Shown here one piece after another: positions 18,677 through 28,632 of a stretch of 64,000 nt of DNA; within the stretch, counting starts at the first letter, position 1; each line of letters starts with the position of its first letter. The notes under the pieces were generated by a model. The model searched no databases, had not been told where the DNA came from, and worked only from the letters and a program-made list of their open reading frames with translations. The position numbers were made by a program, and so were the translations under genes. Source of the DNA: JAUVKT01 sp942491535 (GTDB taxonomy: Bacteria; Bacteroidota; Bacteroidia; Bacteroidales; VadinHA17). The stretch lies in NCBI GenBank assembly GCA_942491535.1, contig CALOBV010000006.1, positions 1 through 64,000 of the forward strand. The letters are read 5' to 3'.

Positions 18677-20165
18677 GAAATCAACTCCGACAGATAATAT
18701 CCAGGTACGTGTATCATAGTACTGCGATACATTTACCGAACCTCATTAACCCCATCCTCCGGAGTATATTCATAACCTTCTCATCTTTCTTATAAAGGGT
18801 ATATGAACCTCCTATATTCAGGTCAATAAATGGTGATAGCCTCAATCCGATCCCTGCACCGATAGTATTTGATGGAATTGCAAATCTCTTCTCATTCTGA
18901 TATTCAGCATTAACTCCCGGTCTGGTAATAAGTACTCCTGAACTGATTCTGTATTTACTATTAACCTTATATTCTCCCCCAAAAGCAAATTCATAGGAAT
19001 TTTTCTCAATCATATCAATATTAATATTTTCATCGCCATCAAAATCTATTGGTTTATCGAAATAGTAGTGTATGCCGGCATAGAACATATATCTCGGCTG
19101 GTTGGTATTCGGGTTAGTCCGATTGAAAGCATTGCGGGTATATCTGCAGTATCACACTTTGTTCCTTCTTTAAACTTGCCGCCATTCCCATCTTTGCCAT
19201 CATTTACTTTGGTCAGAATATCAAGGTTTGTTTTGAACTCATACTTAAACGACCAGTTTGTGGTTATCGATGGGGCATAATTAATACTTATTATCGGTGT
19301 AACACCCATCTCCCGATAAGCTTACATCTGTCTCAACTCCGACTCTCTGTCAATTTCATCAGCATCGGCATCAGGTCATCGAGGGGTATTTGTTGCAATA
19401 GAATCCAGCAAAAAGGATAGAAATTTCTGAATGATCACTGGCTCCTACTCTTCAAACTTCACCACTTATATCATTATTTCCAACAATAAAAGTGATCTTT
19501 AGCCTTTTACCCATTTATTTGCATGAACCAGCCTTGCTCCTGCCGCAACTGAAATATACTGGTTAATCTGAAAAGCCACATTACCCTGGTATCCCATCGA
19601 CAGAGTTCGTAGTTTCAGTAGCTATATCAACAGCTCATAACCGTTATATTATCATAATCGCCATCAACAGAAGTTGCCGCAACAATATTGGTCAAGGTAC
19701 ATCTACTATACTGAGTGTATTCCTTCACTACCTGTACTACATCCGACATATATAGTTCGGAAGAAGGCAATCCATCCGAATATTTGGTTTTACCATCACC
19801 TGCAATCGGATTTGCAGCAAATGAAAATGCAAATTTTCCGGTCTTTATAAACAGCATATGTAGCAGGAAATACGGGACACCTACCTTTCCATCATATTCC
19901 TTTGACCATCTGTTCGATATTCGAATAATCGGTGGTAATCATCTTCAGCTGGCCCATTGTCTGGTTATTCAGAGAAAGGTAAAAACCATCATTCATATGA
20001 ACCAGGCCGGCAGGATTATAATAGGCTGCATCAATATCAGAGTAGGCATCGCGGCACTGGAACCTTGTAAACATTGCACTTTGATCGAGATTGGTAACAA
20101 GTCCCCCGGCGAGTAGCAATGAAGAATAAGCCAGAAGCCAGTAATACCGTAAGTAGCTTCTTCAT
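18659..20165 (-). pseudogene. FadL/OmpP1-family outer-membrane transporter gene, multiply frameshifted
   Basis: The start at 20165 gives MKKLLTVLLASGLF, then a frameshift leads into AGGLVTNLDQSAMFTRFQCR and DAAYYNPAGLVHMNDGF, the N-terminal hatch signature of FadL/TodX proteins (YNPAG). Further fragments follow in different frames (KFAFSFAANPIAGDGK; PIISINYAPSITTNWSFKYE; GAGIGLRLSPFIDLNIGGSY). The end YYDTRTWILSVGVDFLFGEQ reaches TAG at 18659-18661 and looks like a normal C-terminal strand. The family forms outer-membrane channels for long-chain fatty acids and other hydrophobic compounds. With many indels and no good single frame, it is either inactive or badly sequenced. A paralogue lies directly upstream at 20316-21948. 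Confidence 0.8.
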
Positions 20166-20235
20166 AATATTATGACTTATAATTTAAGAATTAGGTTGCT
20201 TATCTAGCTAGCCACATAAATTATGCCTTAAATTA

Positions 20236-20267
20236 CAAAAAAATGCGGACCCTTAATGGGATCCGCA
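20236..20267 (-). terminator. Rho-independent terminator after the second FadL-like gene
   Basis: On the minus strand a stem tgcggatccc pairs with gggtccgca (one bulged base) and is followed at once by seven to eight Ts (the A-run at 20236-20243 on the plus strand). It lies 49 bp after the stop of the gene ending at 20316. Confidence 0.8.
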
Positions 20268-20315
20268 CTTTATATTATTCGTGAAATTCGTTTTTAATCT
20301 GTGTAAATCTCTTTC

Positions 20316-21948
20316 TTAGAAGTGAAGATCAACGCCAACGCCAATAATCCATACAGCCCTATCATAAGTTTCCATATAGTCTGATCTGGCCACCTGTAGG
20401 GATTTCTTTAATCTTATCATAAGATTCCTCTGAATAGGAAGTAACTGAAGCACCAACATTAATATCAATCATTGAACCAATTGAGTACTTGAATCCACCT
20501 CCGAAAGTACTGGTATTAAGAGAGTGTGTAATATCCGACTGATATAGATCATTTACACCTGTACTGATGCACCGCTATAACCAGCACTTATCTTTAATGC
20601 ATCAGTAAGACCATATTCTGCTCCAAGTGAATATGAGATATAGTTTTTATCAATAATTCGAAATCTTTGCCCTGGCTATAGTCGATTGCCTTATCGAAGT
20701 AGGTGTGGAAACCTGCAGATAACCATCAATTTATCAGTTGGTTTTAAGCTTGCACCTATAGCCAGTTGGCAGGCATATCAGCATTGTATTCATATCCATC
20801 AGGGAAACATAGATGCTCGGGCTGCCCGGTTGCAGGATCAACTGCTGTTATAAAGTCAGATGTTGTTTCGTTCTTAAATTTCAAGCGAAGTTTTTCCTTC
20901 ATATCTAAATAGCAATATTCAACATTTCAATTGGTGAGAAATTAACACTGATTATTGGTGCAAATCCAGTTGCTTTTTGAAGAACATCAGCCTCCTGGTC
21001 CATTATTAGTCCATAAACAAGTGCTTTTCCTCCAAGATCTGTTGCTGCTGTAAGAGTGGTAGCAGCCCTGTAACAGCCCTGGGCGGCAGTTAAACCAGTA
21101 GGATTAACTCCCAGAGCTACCAGTCCACCATTTAACTGATCAGCCTGTGGCTGATTAAGTTGTCAGTAGCAGTTACAAGAGTCAGGAAGTGTTAATCCAC
21201 CATATCCAGCATCAATAATTGGCTGAACTGATGCTGCACCAGTTGCCTGGGTAGCTGGCAGTTCTGTCCGGCAAGGTCATTGTAAAACACCTGCAACACT
21301 GGTTGGTGGTCCCAGATAATTAAGGTTTACATTTCTGAGGTAACCATTATAGGTATTCTTAGCTGTTACCATTCTTCCTCCAATAGCAACTGATAACATA
21401 TCGTTTATCTTATATGCTATATTTACCTGGTATCCAAAATATATGGATGTTGCTTCGAAACTAGATTCAAGATCATAACCTGTAACTCCATACCGGCAAG
21501 TGAAGAGGCTATCAATGCAGGATCATACTCTATCCTGGGAATTCCGACCTTTTCAAAAGTTGCACCACCGCCACCACCTATTGGGTTAAAGGCTGAGATA
21601 CGCAAATTTACCCGTATTATAAACTCCGTATATAGACGGAAAAACAGGTGCAAAGACATCACCATCGAATTCACTGGTTTCACCAGGGAAACTCCATTCA
21701 GGATCGGGTAAGTTTGTATTAATCTACCTTGTCTGAGAGATTGTCTGATTACTTACTGACACGTGTATCCCGGGTTTCATAAATACAGTACCTGCAGGAT
21801 TATAATAAACTGCATCCGTACCAAGTGAGGCATTACGTGCCTGCAGTCTTGTCCATGAAGCGCTCTGGTTGGTATTGGTAACCAGACCGCCCGCCATAAG
21901 GCTGGCTGTCATGCAAACTGCGGTAATTGTCAAAAGAATCTTTTTCAT
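20316..21948 (-). pseudogene. Second FadL/OmpP1-family outer-membrane transporter gene, multiply frameshifted
   Basis: ATG 21948 gives a signal peptide (MKKILLTITAVCMTASLMAG) followed by GGLVTNTNQSASWTRLQARN and DAVYYNPAGTVFMKPGIHV, the FadL hatch signature. The frame is lost near 21724. Later pieces can be read in other frames, including a degenerate insert rich in Leu/Asn/Gln around 20990-21300. The end ETYDRAVWIIGVGVDLHF stops at 20316-20318. It is a tandem paralogue of the gene at 18659-20165, and both C-termini share the pattern YD-R-W-I-VGVD. No substitution-type stop is needed to explain the breaks. A terminator hairpin follows at 20236-20267. Confidence 0.8.
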
Positions 21949-22207
21949 AGATATAGGTTTAGTTGAAAATATTTTCGCGGATAAATATAGGAATTTATTT
22001 CGAACGAACAAGAAAATTGCACTGAAGATGCCACCAGTTGGCCCTTTCAATTTAGAACGTACATATTTAGCGCTTTTGTTAAAAAAGTTTAACAATTGGA
22101 TAGTGCAACAATATATGTTAACGGTCGTCTATATAGTGAATGGAAAATAGAAAAGGACAGATTTCTATAATCAAGAAAAGAAGCGTTAACAAATAAAAAA
22201 GGAAGCC

Positions 22208-22697
22208 ATGAAAAAATTACTTACCCTCTTATCAGTTTCTATACTGGTTTACCTCCCTTCGCTGGCCATCGACCCGGTTGCCGAAGGGAAATACAAATCA
22301 TGAGCTCGGTGCGTATGTTATTGAGAAGTCAATTGCTCCCCTGATAGTTGATGCCAGAATTCTTCCCACCTACGAGGTATCTTACGAAAATTCAGATATG
22401 ACAGTAAAGATTGCCATTGACGACAGTAATAAAAAATGCAGAAAACTAATTGTTGTTTCTGACCATCTTTCAGTTCAGTATAATTGTGATGGAAAGATAT
22501 TTGGTGTAAACCTTTTAGAAGGACAATATGCAGACGACGGGATTTCAGATTCAAGACTTTACCTGGATAATTCGGAATATTTCAGGCAAAAAGTAATATC
22601 ACAGTCAGCAAAAGATGAGATTGATCAAATTAAACTTATATCGGTTTATTTTCCGAAATTAGTTAAAGACTACGAGATAGTATTCGCAGTCAAATAA
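22208..22697 (+). CDS. Small secreted protein of unknown function (one frameshift near the N-terminus)
   Basis: ATG 22208 gives a signal peptide (MKKLLTLLSVSILVYLPSLA) followed by IDPVAEGKYKS and a stop. Shifting by one base near 22290 continues as GNTNHELGAYVIEKSIAPLI through to the stop at 22695-22697, giving about 162 residues. The mature part looks like a small all-beta domain with one Cys pair (KKCRKL, YNCDG). No family was recognised. A strong terminator follows about 50 bp downstream, so the gene is monocistronic. Confidence 0.55.
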
Positions 22698-22747
22698 CTC
22701 TATATATCACGTAGTTTCCACTACACATAAGTTTTAGGTTTTGTGTT

Positions 22748-22783
22748 GCAGGGCACCCTCCAGAGGTGCCCTGCTTCTTTTTA
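22748..22783 (+). terminator. Rho-independent terminator
   Basis: A perfect 10-bp stem (gcagggcacc / ggtgccctgc, 22748-22774, 7-nt loop) is followed by ttcttttt. It ends the small secreted protein gene. Confidence 0.88.
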
Positions 22784-22789
22784 ATTGTA

Positions 22790-22797
22790 TATTTTTG
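22790..22797 (+). promoter_or_regulatory. Candidate -7 box (TATTTTTG) upstream of the propeller gene
   Basis: TATTTTTG matches TAnnTTTG and lies 62 bp before ATG 22860, just after the preceding terminator. No clear -33 TTG at the right distance was found, so this is tentative. Confidence 0.3.
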
Positions 22798-22859
22798 TTT
22801 GGGATGCTAACTTGCAATACGATTAGTATCCAAATTCAAGAAAACTAAAACACACTATT

Positions 22860-25208
22860 ATGAAGAAGCTGCTGATTCTTTTGCTCACTATTTCAATCTG
22901 TACAACTATTTCGTCTCAAACAAAAAAACCGATCCTGGGTGCCGGGGAAAAGGTTAATATGTTTTCCAAACATCTGGAAATGAAAAATGATTCTGAGTTT
23001 AAAGAACTTATATGGCAATATATAGGTCCCACGAACATAAGCGGCAGGTGTACTGATGTTGAGGCTGTTATGCCAAGGGGCGAGTCGTATACAATATGGG
23101 TAGGATCGGCCTCGGGAGGGGTATGGAAATCGGATAATGAAGGCACAAGCTTTGAGCATATGACAAAGGATCTGCCTACTGCCTCGATTGGAGATATCGC
23201 AATAGACCCTAATAATCCTGATGTTGTATGGGTAGGTACCGGAGAAGCAAATATCTTCAGAAGTTCAAATTCGGGTTGTGGAGTATTTAAAACAAGCGAC
23301 GGAGGAAAGACCTGGGAGGACATGGGCCTTAATAATACCATGACTATAGGAAGAATCAGGATAAATCCAAAAGATCCCGATATTGTATATGTTGCGGCCA
23401 CAGGTCATGAATGGACTGCCAATAAGGAAAGAGGACTCTTTAAGACAGTAGATGGAGGAAAGACCTGGGAAAAAATTCTATACCTGGATGATATGACCGG
23501 AGCCTATGACCTTGTGCTGGATCCGGAAAAACCGAATACAATATACTGTACAACATGGGAAAGGATAAGGGAAAAGTGGAGCGACCCACGTACATGGGAA
23601 ACAACTAAGAACAGCGCGATCTGGAAATCGACAGACGGGGGGAAAAACTGGAAGAGAATAGTAAACGGTCTCCCCGCTCCCAACCATACCGGCCGGATAG
23701 GTATCGATATAGCAAGATCGAATCCAAAGGTACTTTATGCCTATGTCGATAATTATGAGGTGGCATATTTTGCAAAGGAGGGGGAAACAGATGCATACGG
23801 TCGTGAAGGAACAAATACTATTAAAGGAGCTACCATATATAAAACTGTTAACGGTGGAGAGGAATGGGTTAAAGTGAGCGGGCTTACGCCAGAGCAGAAG
23901 AGGATGATGGAAAGACATTCGGGTACTTACGGGTGGGTATTTGCCCAGATAAGAGTCGATCCCAACGACGAGAATATTGTTTATTCTATGGGACTTAACC
24001 TTAACCAGAGCACTGACGGTGGTAAAACTTTTAAACCACTCAGGGGTCCCCATTCCGACCACCATGGTTTATGGATAGATCCAAATAATTCCAATTACCT
24101 GTTGAATGTGCAGGATGGCGGGCTGGTCATCTCCTATGATAAGGGCAAAACATTTAAATATCCTATTAAGGAGCTACCACTTGGCCAGTTCTTTAATATA
24201 AGCTATGATATGGCTTCTCCTTTCAGGGTATATGGATCTATGCAGGATCATGGCAGCTATGTTGGCACCGTTGATCTCTCGAGGGGCCGCAATATGGTAC
24301 CGGCCAGGGACTTTTCAATGACTCTTGGAGGAGAAGGGACATCACATGCCATCGACCTGAATGATAATAACACTGTTTATGCCAGCGGTTTCTATGGCTT
24401 ATTGATGAAGGCAAAGGTTGATGATTACCTTAATGCTACCGGCTGGAATGTCGCCTCTGAAAGGATATTGCCAAACACTTTCAGCGATGAGCCCGTTCTG
24501 AGGGGTCAGTGGGTCACACCCACAATACTGTCGCCACACAACCAGGATATTGTATACCATGGTATGCAGCGATTATTAATGTCGAGAGACAGGGGACAAA
24601 CCTGGGATTATATTAGTCCTGATCTGACTTATAATGATCCGAAGAAAAACGGTGATATAAGCTACCAGACAATAAGCTCTATTGACGAATCACCACTGAA
24701 AGAAGGCCTTATCTATGTAGGAACCGACGACGGAAGGGTATGGAGAACAAAGGATGGAGGTAAAAACTGGACCGATATCCGTAAGGGTAGCCTTCCTATT
24801 AAGTGGGTATCACGGATTGTTGCATCAAAATATGATATAGGTACGGTTTACCTGACCCAAACGGGTCGCCGCGATGATGATTTCCAGGTCTATGTGTGGA
24901 AGTCGACAGATTTTGGTACTACCTGGACAGATATATCAGCTAATATTCCTCTCGGGCCGATAAATGTGATAAGAGAAGATCCTGTAAATCCTGAAATACT
25001 ATATATAGGATCAGACGCAGGTGTTTATGTTAGTTTAACAGGTGGAAGATCCTACCAGGTACTTGGTGATCTGCCATATGAATACGTTCACGATCTTATC
25101 GTCCACCCCAGAGACAATATGATTGTTATTGCCACACATGGGGGAGGCGTTTTTGTGATGGATGCTAACGATATTAACGAAAAGGACAAGATCAGGAGGA
25201 GGTATTAA
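22860..25208 (+). CDS. Secreted VPS10/BNR-type beta-propeller protein
   Basis: The 782-residue protein begins with a signal peptide (MKKLLILLLTISICTTISSQ). It carries about ten Asp-box motifs (TSDGGKTW, TVDGGKTW, STDGGKNW, STDGGKTF, SRDRGQTW, TKDGGKNW, STDFGTTW), the hallmark of sortilin/BNR propellers. It is a paralogue of the protein at 11004-14129 but lacks that protein's extra C-terminal region, ending soon after the last blade (VIATHGGGVFVMDANDINEK). No sialidase-type arginine triad or Asp/Glu pair stands out, so a ligand-binding or scaffold role is more likely than catalysis. A T-G-rich microsatellite follows the stop codon. Confidence 0.8.
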   Translation: MKKLLILLLTISICTTISSQTKKPILGAGEKVNMFSKHLEMKNDSEFKELIWQYIGPTNISGRCTDVEAVMPRGESYTIWVGSASGGVWKSDNEGTSFEHMTKDLPTASIGDIAIDPNNPDVVWVGTGEANIFRSSNSGCGVFKTSDGGKTWEDMGLNNTMTIGRIRINPKDPDIVYVAATGHEWTANKERGLFKTVDGGKTWEKILYLDDMTGAYDLVLDPEKPNTIYCTTWERIREKWSDPRTWETTKNSAIWKSTDGGKNWKRIVNGLPAPNHTGRIGIDIARSNPKVLYAYVDNYEVAYFAKEGETDAYGREGTNTIKGATIYKTVNGGEEWVKVSGLTPEQKRMMERHSGTYGWVFAQIRVDPNDENIVYSMGLNLNQSTDGGKTFKPLRGPHSDHHGLWIDPNNSNYLLNVQDGGLVISYDKGKTFKYPIKELPLGQFFNISYDMASPFRVYGSMQDHGSYVGTVDLSRGRNMVPARDFSMTLGGEGTSHAIDLNDNNTVYASGFYGLLMKAKVDDYLNATGWNVASERILPNTFSDEPVLRGQWVTPTILSPHNQDIVYHGMQRLLMSRDRGQTWDYISPDLTYNDPKKNGDISYQTISSIDESPLKEGLIYVGTDDGRVWRTKDGGKNWTDIRKGSLPIKWVSRIVASKYDIGTVYLTQTGRRDDDFQVYVWKSTDFGTTWTDISANIPLGPINVIREDPVNPEILYIGSDAGVYVSLTGGRSYQVLGDLPYEYVHDLIVHPRDNMIVIATHGGGVFVMDANDINEKDKIRRRY

Positions 25209-25246
25209 GAGCTAAGAGGGAAGGGCAAAGGGCTAAGAGCAAAGAG

Positions 25247-25325
25247 TGTTGGGGGTGTTGGGTGTTGGGTGTTGGGTGTTGGGTGTTGGGTGTTGGGTGT
25301 TGGGTGTTGGGTGTTGGGTGTTGGA
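25247..25325 (+). repeat. 7-bp microsatellite (tgttggg), about 11 copies
   Basis: tgttggg repeats in perfect tandem from 25256, preceded by one longer unit at 25247 and closed by tgttgga at 25319. It starts about 40 bp after the TAA of the propeller gene and ends 10 bp before the stop of the convergent NUDIX gene. Confidence 0.97.
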
Positions 25326-25334
25326 GTAATAGTT

Positions 25335-26297
25335 TCAACCTATTTTCAACCTGCTAAGGATAATTCGTCCGCGTGCTTTTACGCCTGCTGAACCGCTTTC
25401 CATATTTCGCTTTATAGAGGCTACCAGCTCGATGGTAAGTTCAGGGTAAATTTCTGACAGCTGGTAGATAATTTCCATGGTATAAGCCTTGATTGCTATT
25501 GCGCTCTTTGCATCATTCAGCCAGGTAAAGCAACAATCTGCGAGTATGCCCTGTTCCCTGTCATTAAGTCCGTTAACCCCCGCTGCAATAAGGATATTAA
25601 GATAGGACCTGATTACTGATTCATTACTGAGGGAAGGCATGGCTTCTATCATTTTGCCATAATAATTCTTAAGCACCCCCTTCCTTTTCTCGGAAACTTT
25701 CACCAGGGCATATGAAGACCTGAATGCCAGGGTTGTATCTGCTGAGAGCGAATAATCGAACAGGGCCCTCAATACCGATGTTTTTATAATGGCCGTGTCT
25801 GCAATAAGATCTACTGCCCCGTATCCTGTTTTACCCGACAGCATCTCCCTTATTTGTTTTAATTCAGACTCAGATATATCATTTCCCTTCCTGATTTCCA
25901 CCTTTTCCGGATTATGTATGGAGGCATAAGCCCGGGCAACGGGAATATCTGCTTCTGAAAAATCAATATCTCCAAGTTCACCGGCGTCGACCCACTTAAA
26001 ATCGACATGCTCGGCCAGTACCGGAAGATCCATCAGGGTATCGCATATAAAGGGAATAAGTCTTACCTGTTTGTGTCCGTAATCGTGCTCTACACTATCA
26101 AGGCTTCCGATTATAATTACATCGAGGGATAGCTCCTCATCAATCTCTCTCACAATACAATCTTCATAGCTCTCACCCGGATCCACCTTGCCCCCCGGAA
26201 ATTCCCATTTAAGTGGATGATCGGTCTCGAGGCCTCTCTGTACTACAAGTATCTGTTCATCGTCGTTTCTTATTATGGCACAGCTTACTTCTATCAT
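25335..26297 (-). CDS. NUDIX hydrolase with a helical C-terminal extension
   Basis: Residues about 1-130 form a MutT-like NUDIX domain. The NUDIX box GxxxxxExxxxxxxREUxEE is seen as GKVDPGESYEDCIVREIDEE near residue 36. The first residues (MIEVSCAIIRNDDEQILVVQ) match the MutT/8-oxo-dGTPase subfamily, which cleanses oxidised nucleotides. The remaining 190 residues are mainly helical and repetitive (LRALFDYSLSADTTLAFRSS; AMPSLSNESVIRSYLNILIA), like HEAT repeats. A NUDIX fused to such a domain is unusual among canonical 130-residue MutT proteins. Substrate is uncertain. The gene is 15 bp downstream of an HsdR_N-like gene, so the two are probably co-transcribed. Confidence 0.85.
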   Translation of the reverse strand: MIEVSCAIIRNDDEQILVVQRGLETDHPLKWEFPGGKVDPGESYEDCIVREIDEELSLDVIIIGSLDSVEHDYGHKQVRLIPFICDTLMDLPVLAEHVDFKWVDAGELGDIDFSEADIPVARAYASIHNPEKVEIRKGNDISESELKQIREMLSGKTGYGAVDLIADTAIIKTSVLRALFDYSLSADTTLAFRSSYALVKVSEKRKGVLKNYYGKMIEAMPSLSNESVIRSYLNILIAAGVNGLNDREQGILADCCFTWLNDAKSAIAIKAYTMEIIYQLSEIYPELTIELVASIKRNMESGSAGVKARGRIILSRLKIG

Positions 26298-26312
26298 AAA
26301 TAAACGTAGTGA

Positions 26313-26768
26313 TTAGAGTTCATTATAATGAGGGATAGACTTCAGGAATTCATATTCCGGCACTTCATTGCCACCGAGGATGCATGCATAATGTTTAATG
26401 CCGTTTGTAACAACTAAATATCTGAGTTTAAATTTGAAATTATATTCCACAATCTGATCGAATACACTGTTATCTATTTTTACACTGGGGGCTTTACACT
26501 CGACTATAAGGATGGGGTTGCCCACCCTGTTATAAACGAGTACGTCTGCCCTGCGGGTAAGCGAATTCATCTTAAAAGTAACTTCAATCCCTATTAATCC
26601 CGCAGGATATCCCTTTTCATTTACCAGGTATTTGACAAAGTGTTGTCTGACCCATTCTTCTGGAGTAAGAACAAGCCAAATCTTTCTGAATTCGTCAAAA
26701 ATCAGCTTTTTTTTGTTTTCTTCTTCTTTTAGTCTGAACGAATAAGCCGGGAGATTAAGCTCTTTCAC
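26313..26768 (-). CDS. Type I restriction R-subunit N-terminal-like (HSDR_N_2) nuclease-fold protein
   Basis: The 151-residue protein matches the small stand-alone HSDR_N family of Bacteroidota. The PD-(D/E)XK-like core is visible: RRADVLVYNRVGNPILIVECKAP contains the D and the E-x-K. It starts with GTG at 26768; no upstream ATG in frame was found. These proteins lack the helicase of true HsdR, and no hsdM/hsdS is nearby, so this is not a restriction system. The role is unknown. It is divergent from the AMP nucleosidase gene across 74 bp and precedes the NUDIX gene by 15 bp. Confidence 0.82.
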   Translation of the reverse strand: MKELNLPAYSFRLKEEENKKKLIFDEFRKIWLVLTPEEWVRQHFVKYLVNEKGYPAGLIGIEVTFKMNSLTRRADVLVYNRVGNPILIVECKAPSVKIDNSVFDQIVEYNFKFKLRYLVVTNGIKHYACILGGNEVPEYEFLKSIPHYNEL

Positions 26769-26842
26769 CTTAGTTTTTGTATTTTTGAAATCTCTACTCT
26801 CAGAGACAAAGATACTCAGTTAATCAAAGAGCGTAAAATATT

Positions 26843-27613
26843 ATGATAACGAAGGCAGAAATTGTTGCAAACTGGTTACCCAGGTACACAGGTAAGAAGA
26901 CTGAAGATATTGGCAAATACATATTGCTTACAAACTTCCACAACTATGTTGAGATGTTTGCAAAGCGATTTGGAGTTAAGGTAGATGGGAAAGACAGAAA
27001 TATGCCCAGCGCAACGGCCAATGGCATAACTATAATCGACTTTGGCATGGGTAGTCCTAATGCTGCAATTATTGTCGACCTGCTGTCAGCAATCGCACCA
27101 AAAGCCATATTATTTCTTGGCAAATGCGGGGGACTGAAGAAGAAGAACAAGCTCGGCGATATGATAGTGCCGATTGCGGCAATCAGATCGGACGGTACTT
27201 CAAATGATTATCTTCCGGCTGAGGTTCCTGCTCTTCCTTCTTTTAAACTTCAGTTTGCTCTCGCAACAGTTATATCGAGAAAGCATATCGATTACTGGAC
27301 AGGTACTGTCTATACAACAAACAGGAGAGTATGGGAACATGATGAAAGGTTTAAAAAGTATCTCCAGAAGACACGTTCAATGGCAATTGATATGGAATCG
27401 GCCACAATTTTTACAGTTGGATTCGCTAATGAAATACCAACAGGAGCTCTTCTGCTGGTTTCGGATCAACCCATGATATCGACAGGTATAAAGACAGAAG
27501 AAAGCGACAAGAAAGTTACAGATAGTTTTGTTGAGAGTCATCTTCTTATAGGGATAGAGACCCTGGAGGAAATAAAAGAGAATGCTATTTCAGTAAAACA
27601 CCTCAGGTTTTAA
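26843..27613 (+). CDS. amn: AMP nucleosidase
   Basis: The 256-residue protein is a phosphorylase/MTAN-fold enzyme hydrolysing AMP to adenine and ribose 5-phosphate. The nucleoside-phosphorylase signature appears as ILFLGKCGGLK near residue 92, and the catalytic-end motif as AIDMESATIF near 181 followed by LLVSDQP. Length and sequence fit the short Bacteroidota type, which lacks the N-terminal regulatory domain of E. coli Amn. It is probably the first gene of a two-gene unit with holA, 2 bp downstream. It controls cytoplasmic AMP pools and purine salvage. Confidence 0.9.
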   Translation: MITKAEIVANWLPRYTGKKTEDIGKYILLTNFHNYVEMFAKRFGVKVDGKDRNMPSATANGITIIDFGMGSPNAAIIVDLLSAIAPKAILFLGKCGGLKKKNKLGDMIVPIAAIRSDGTSNDYLPAEVPALPSFKLQFALATVISRKHIDYWTGTVYTTNRRVWEHDERFKKYLQKTRSMAIDMESATIFTVGFANEIPTGALLLVSDQPMISTGIKTEESDKKVTDSFVESHLLIGIETLEEIKENAISVKHLRF

Positions 27614-27615
27614 AG

Positions 27616-28629
27616 ATGCAGGACCAGTACAGGCAGATAATAAACAGCATTAAGAAAAAGATTTACAAGAATATCTATTTTCTACATGGTGATGAACCAT
27701 ATTATATTGACCTGATAACCGAGTTTATCGAAGATAATATCCTTGAAGAGGGAGAGAGATCATTTAACCAGGTTGTTTTATACGGAGAGGAAACCACAGT
27801 TGAACAGATCATTGAGACATCGCGAAGATTTCCAATGATGTCGAATCAGATGGTAGTAATTGTTAAGGAGGCACATTATCTGAAAAACCTCGACCTGCTA
27901 AAGAATTATATTGATCATCCCCTCGAATCTACTCTACTTGTTATCAGCTATAAGTATAAAAAGCTGGATAAGAGAACTGCTATTTATAAGGCTCTGGATA
28001 AATCACCCGGCGTTGAACTCTTTCTTTCTGAAAAACTCAGGGATTACCAGGTGCCGGCGTGGATAGACACCTATTTCAGTGCAAATAAGATTACTGCCGA
28101 CAGAAATGTAAGTATGATACTTACAGAATACCTGGGTACCGACCTGACTAAGATAGTTAATGAACTGGCCAAGCTGAAGATTATGTTACCGGAGGGACAG
28201 TTGCATATCACGGCAAAGGACATTGAAGAAAAAATAGGCATAAGCAAGGAGTTTAATAATTTCGAGTTGCAAAATGCTATCGGGACCAGAAGTATAGAAA
28301 AATGCAACAGGATAGTACAGCACTTCAGTCATAACCAGAAAGACAATCATATATCGGTTACCATAGCAACCCTATTCTCCTTTTTTAAGAAGCTGCTGGT
28401 ATATCATTTTCTCCAGGACAGATCGCGTAATAATGTCGCATCGGTATTAAAGATTAATCCTTATTTCGTAAACCAGTACGAAATGGCTTCAAGGATCTAT
28501 AATCCTAAAAAAACAGTATATGTAATTAGCCTTCTGAGGGATTTTGATATGAGATCTAAAGGCTTTGGAAATACCACAACTGATAACGGAGATTTGCTTA
28601 AGGAGCTGGTGTTTAAGATACTTCATTAG
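27616..28629 (+). CDS. holA: DNA polymerase III delta subunit
   Basis: The 337-residue protein matches HolA, the clamp-loader subunit that opens the beta clamp. The N-terminal domain has the typical YFLHGDEPYYIDLITEFIED and later FPMMSNQMVVIVKEAHYL. The middle AAA+-like part is degenerate as expected, and the C-terminal collar helices include FSFFKKLLVYHFLQDRSRNN. ATG 27616 begins 2 bp after the amn stop, so the genes are likely co-transcribed. A 9-bp microsatellite begins after its stop. Confidence 0.9.
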   Translation: MQDQYRQIINSIKKKIYKNIYFLHGDEPYYIDLITEFIEDNILEEGERSFNQVVLYGEETTVEQIIETSRRFPMMSNQMVVIVKEAHYLKNLDLLKNYIDHPLESTLLVISYKYKKLDKRTAIYKALDKSPGVELFLSEKLRDYQVPAWIDTYFSANKITADRNVSMILTEYLGTDLTKIVNELAKLKIMLPEGQLHITAKDIEEKIGISKEFNNFELQNAIGTRSIEKCNRIVQHFSHNQKDNHISVTIATLFSFFKKLLVYHFLQDRSRNNVASVLKINPYFVNQYEMASRIYNPKKTVYVISLLRDFDMRSKGFGNTTTDNGDLLKELVFKILH

Positions 28630-28632
28630 GAA

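Noticed and set aside
26313..26768. Restriction-modification system
   Set aside because: Only a stand-alone HSDR_N-like protein is present; no helicase, methylase or specificity subunit is nearby.
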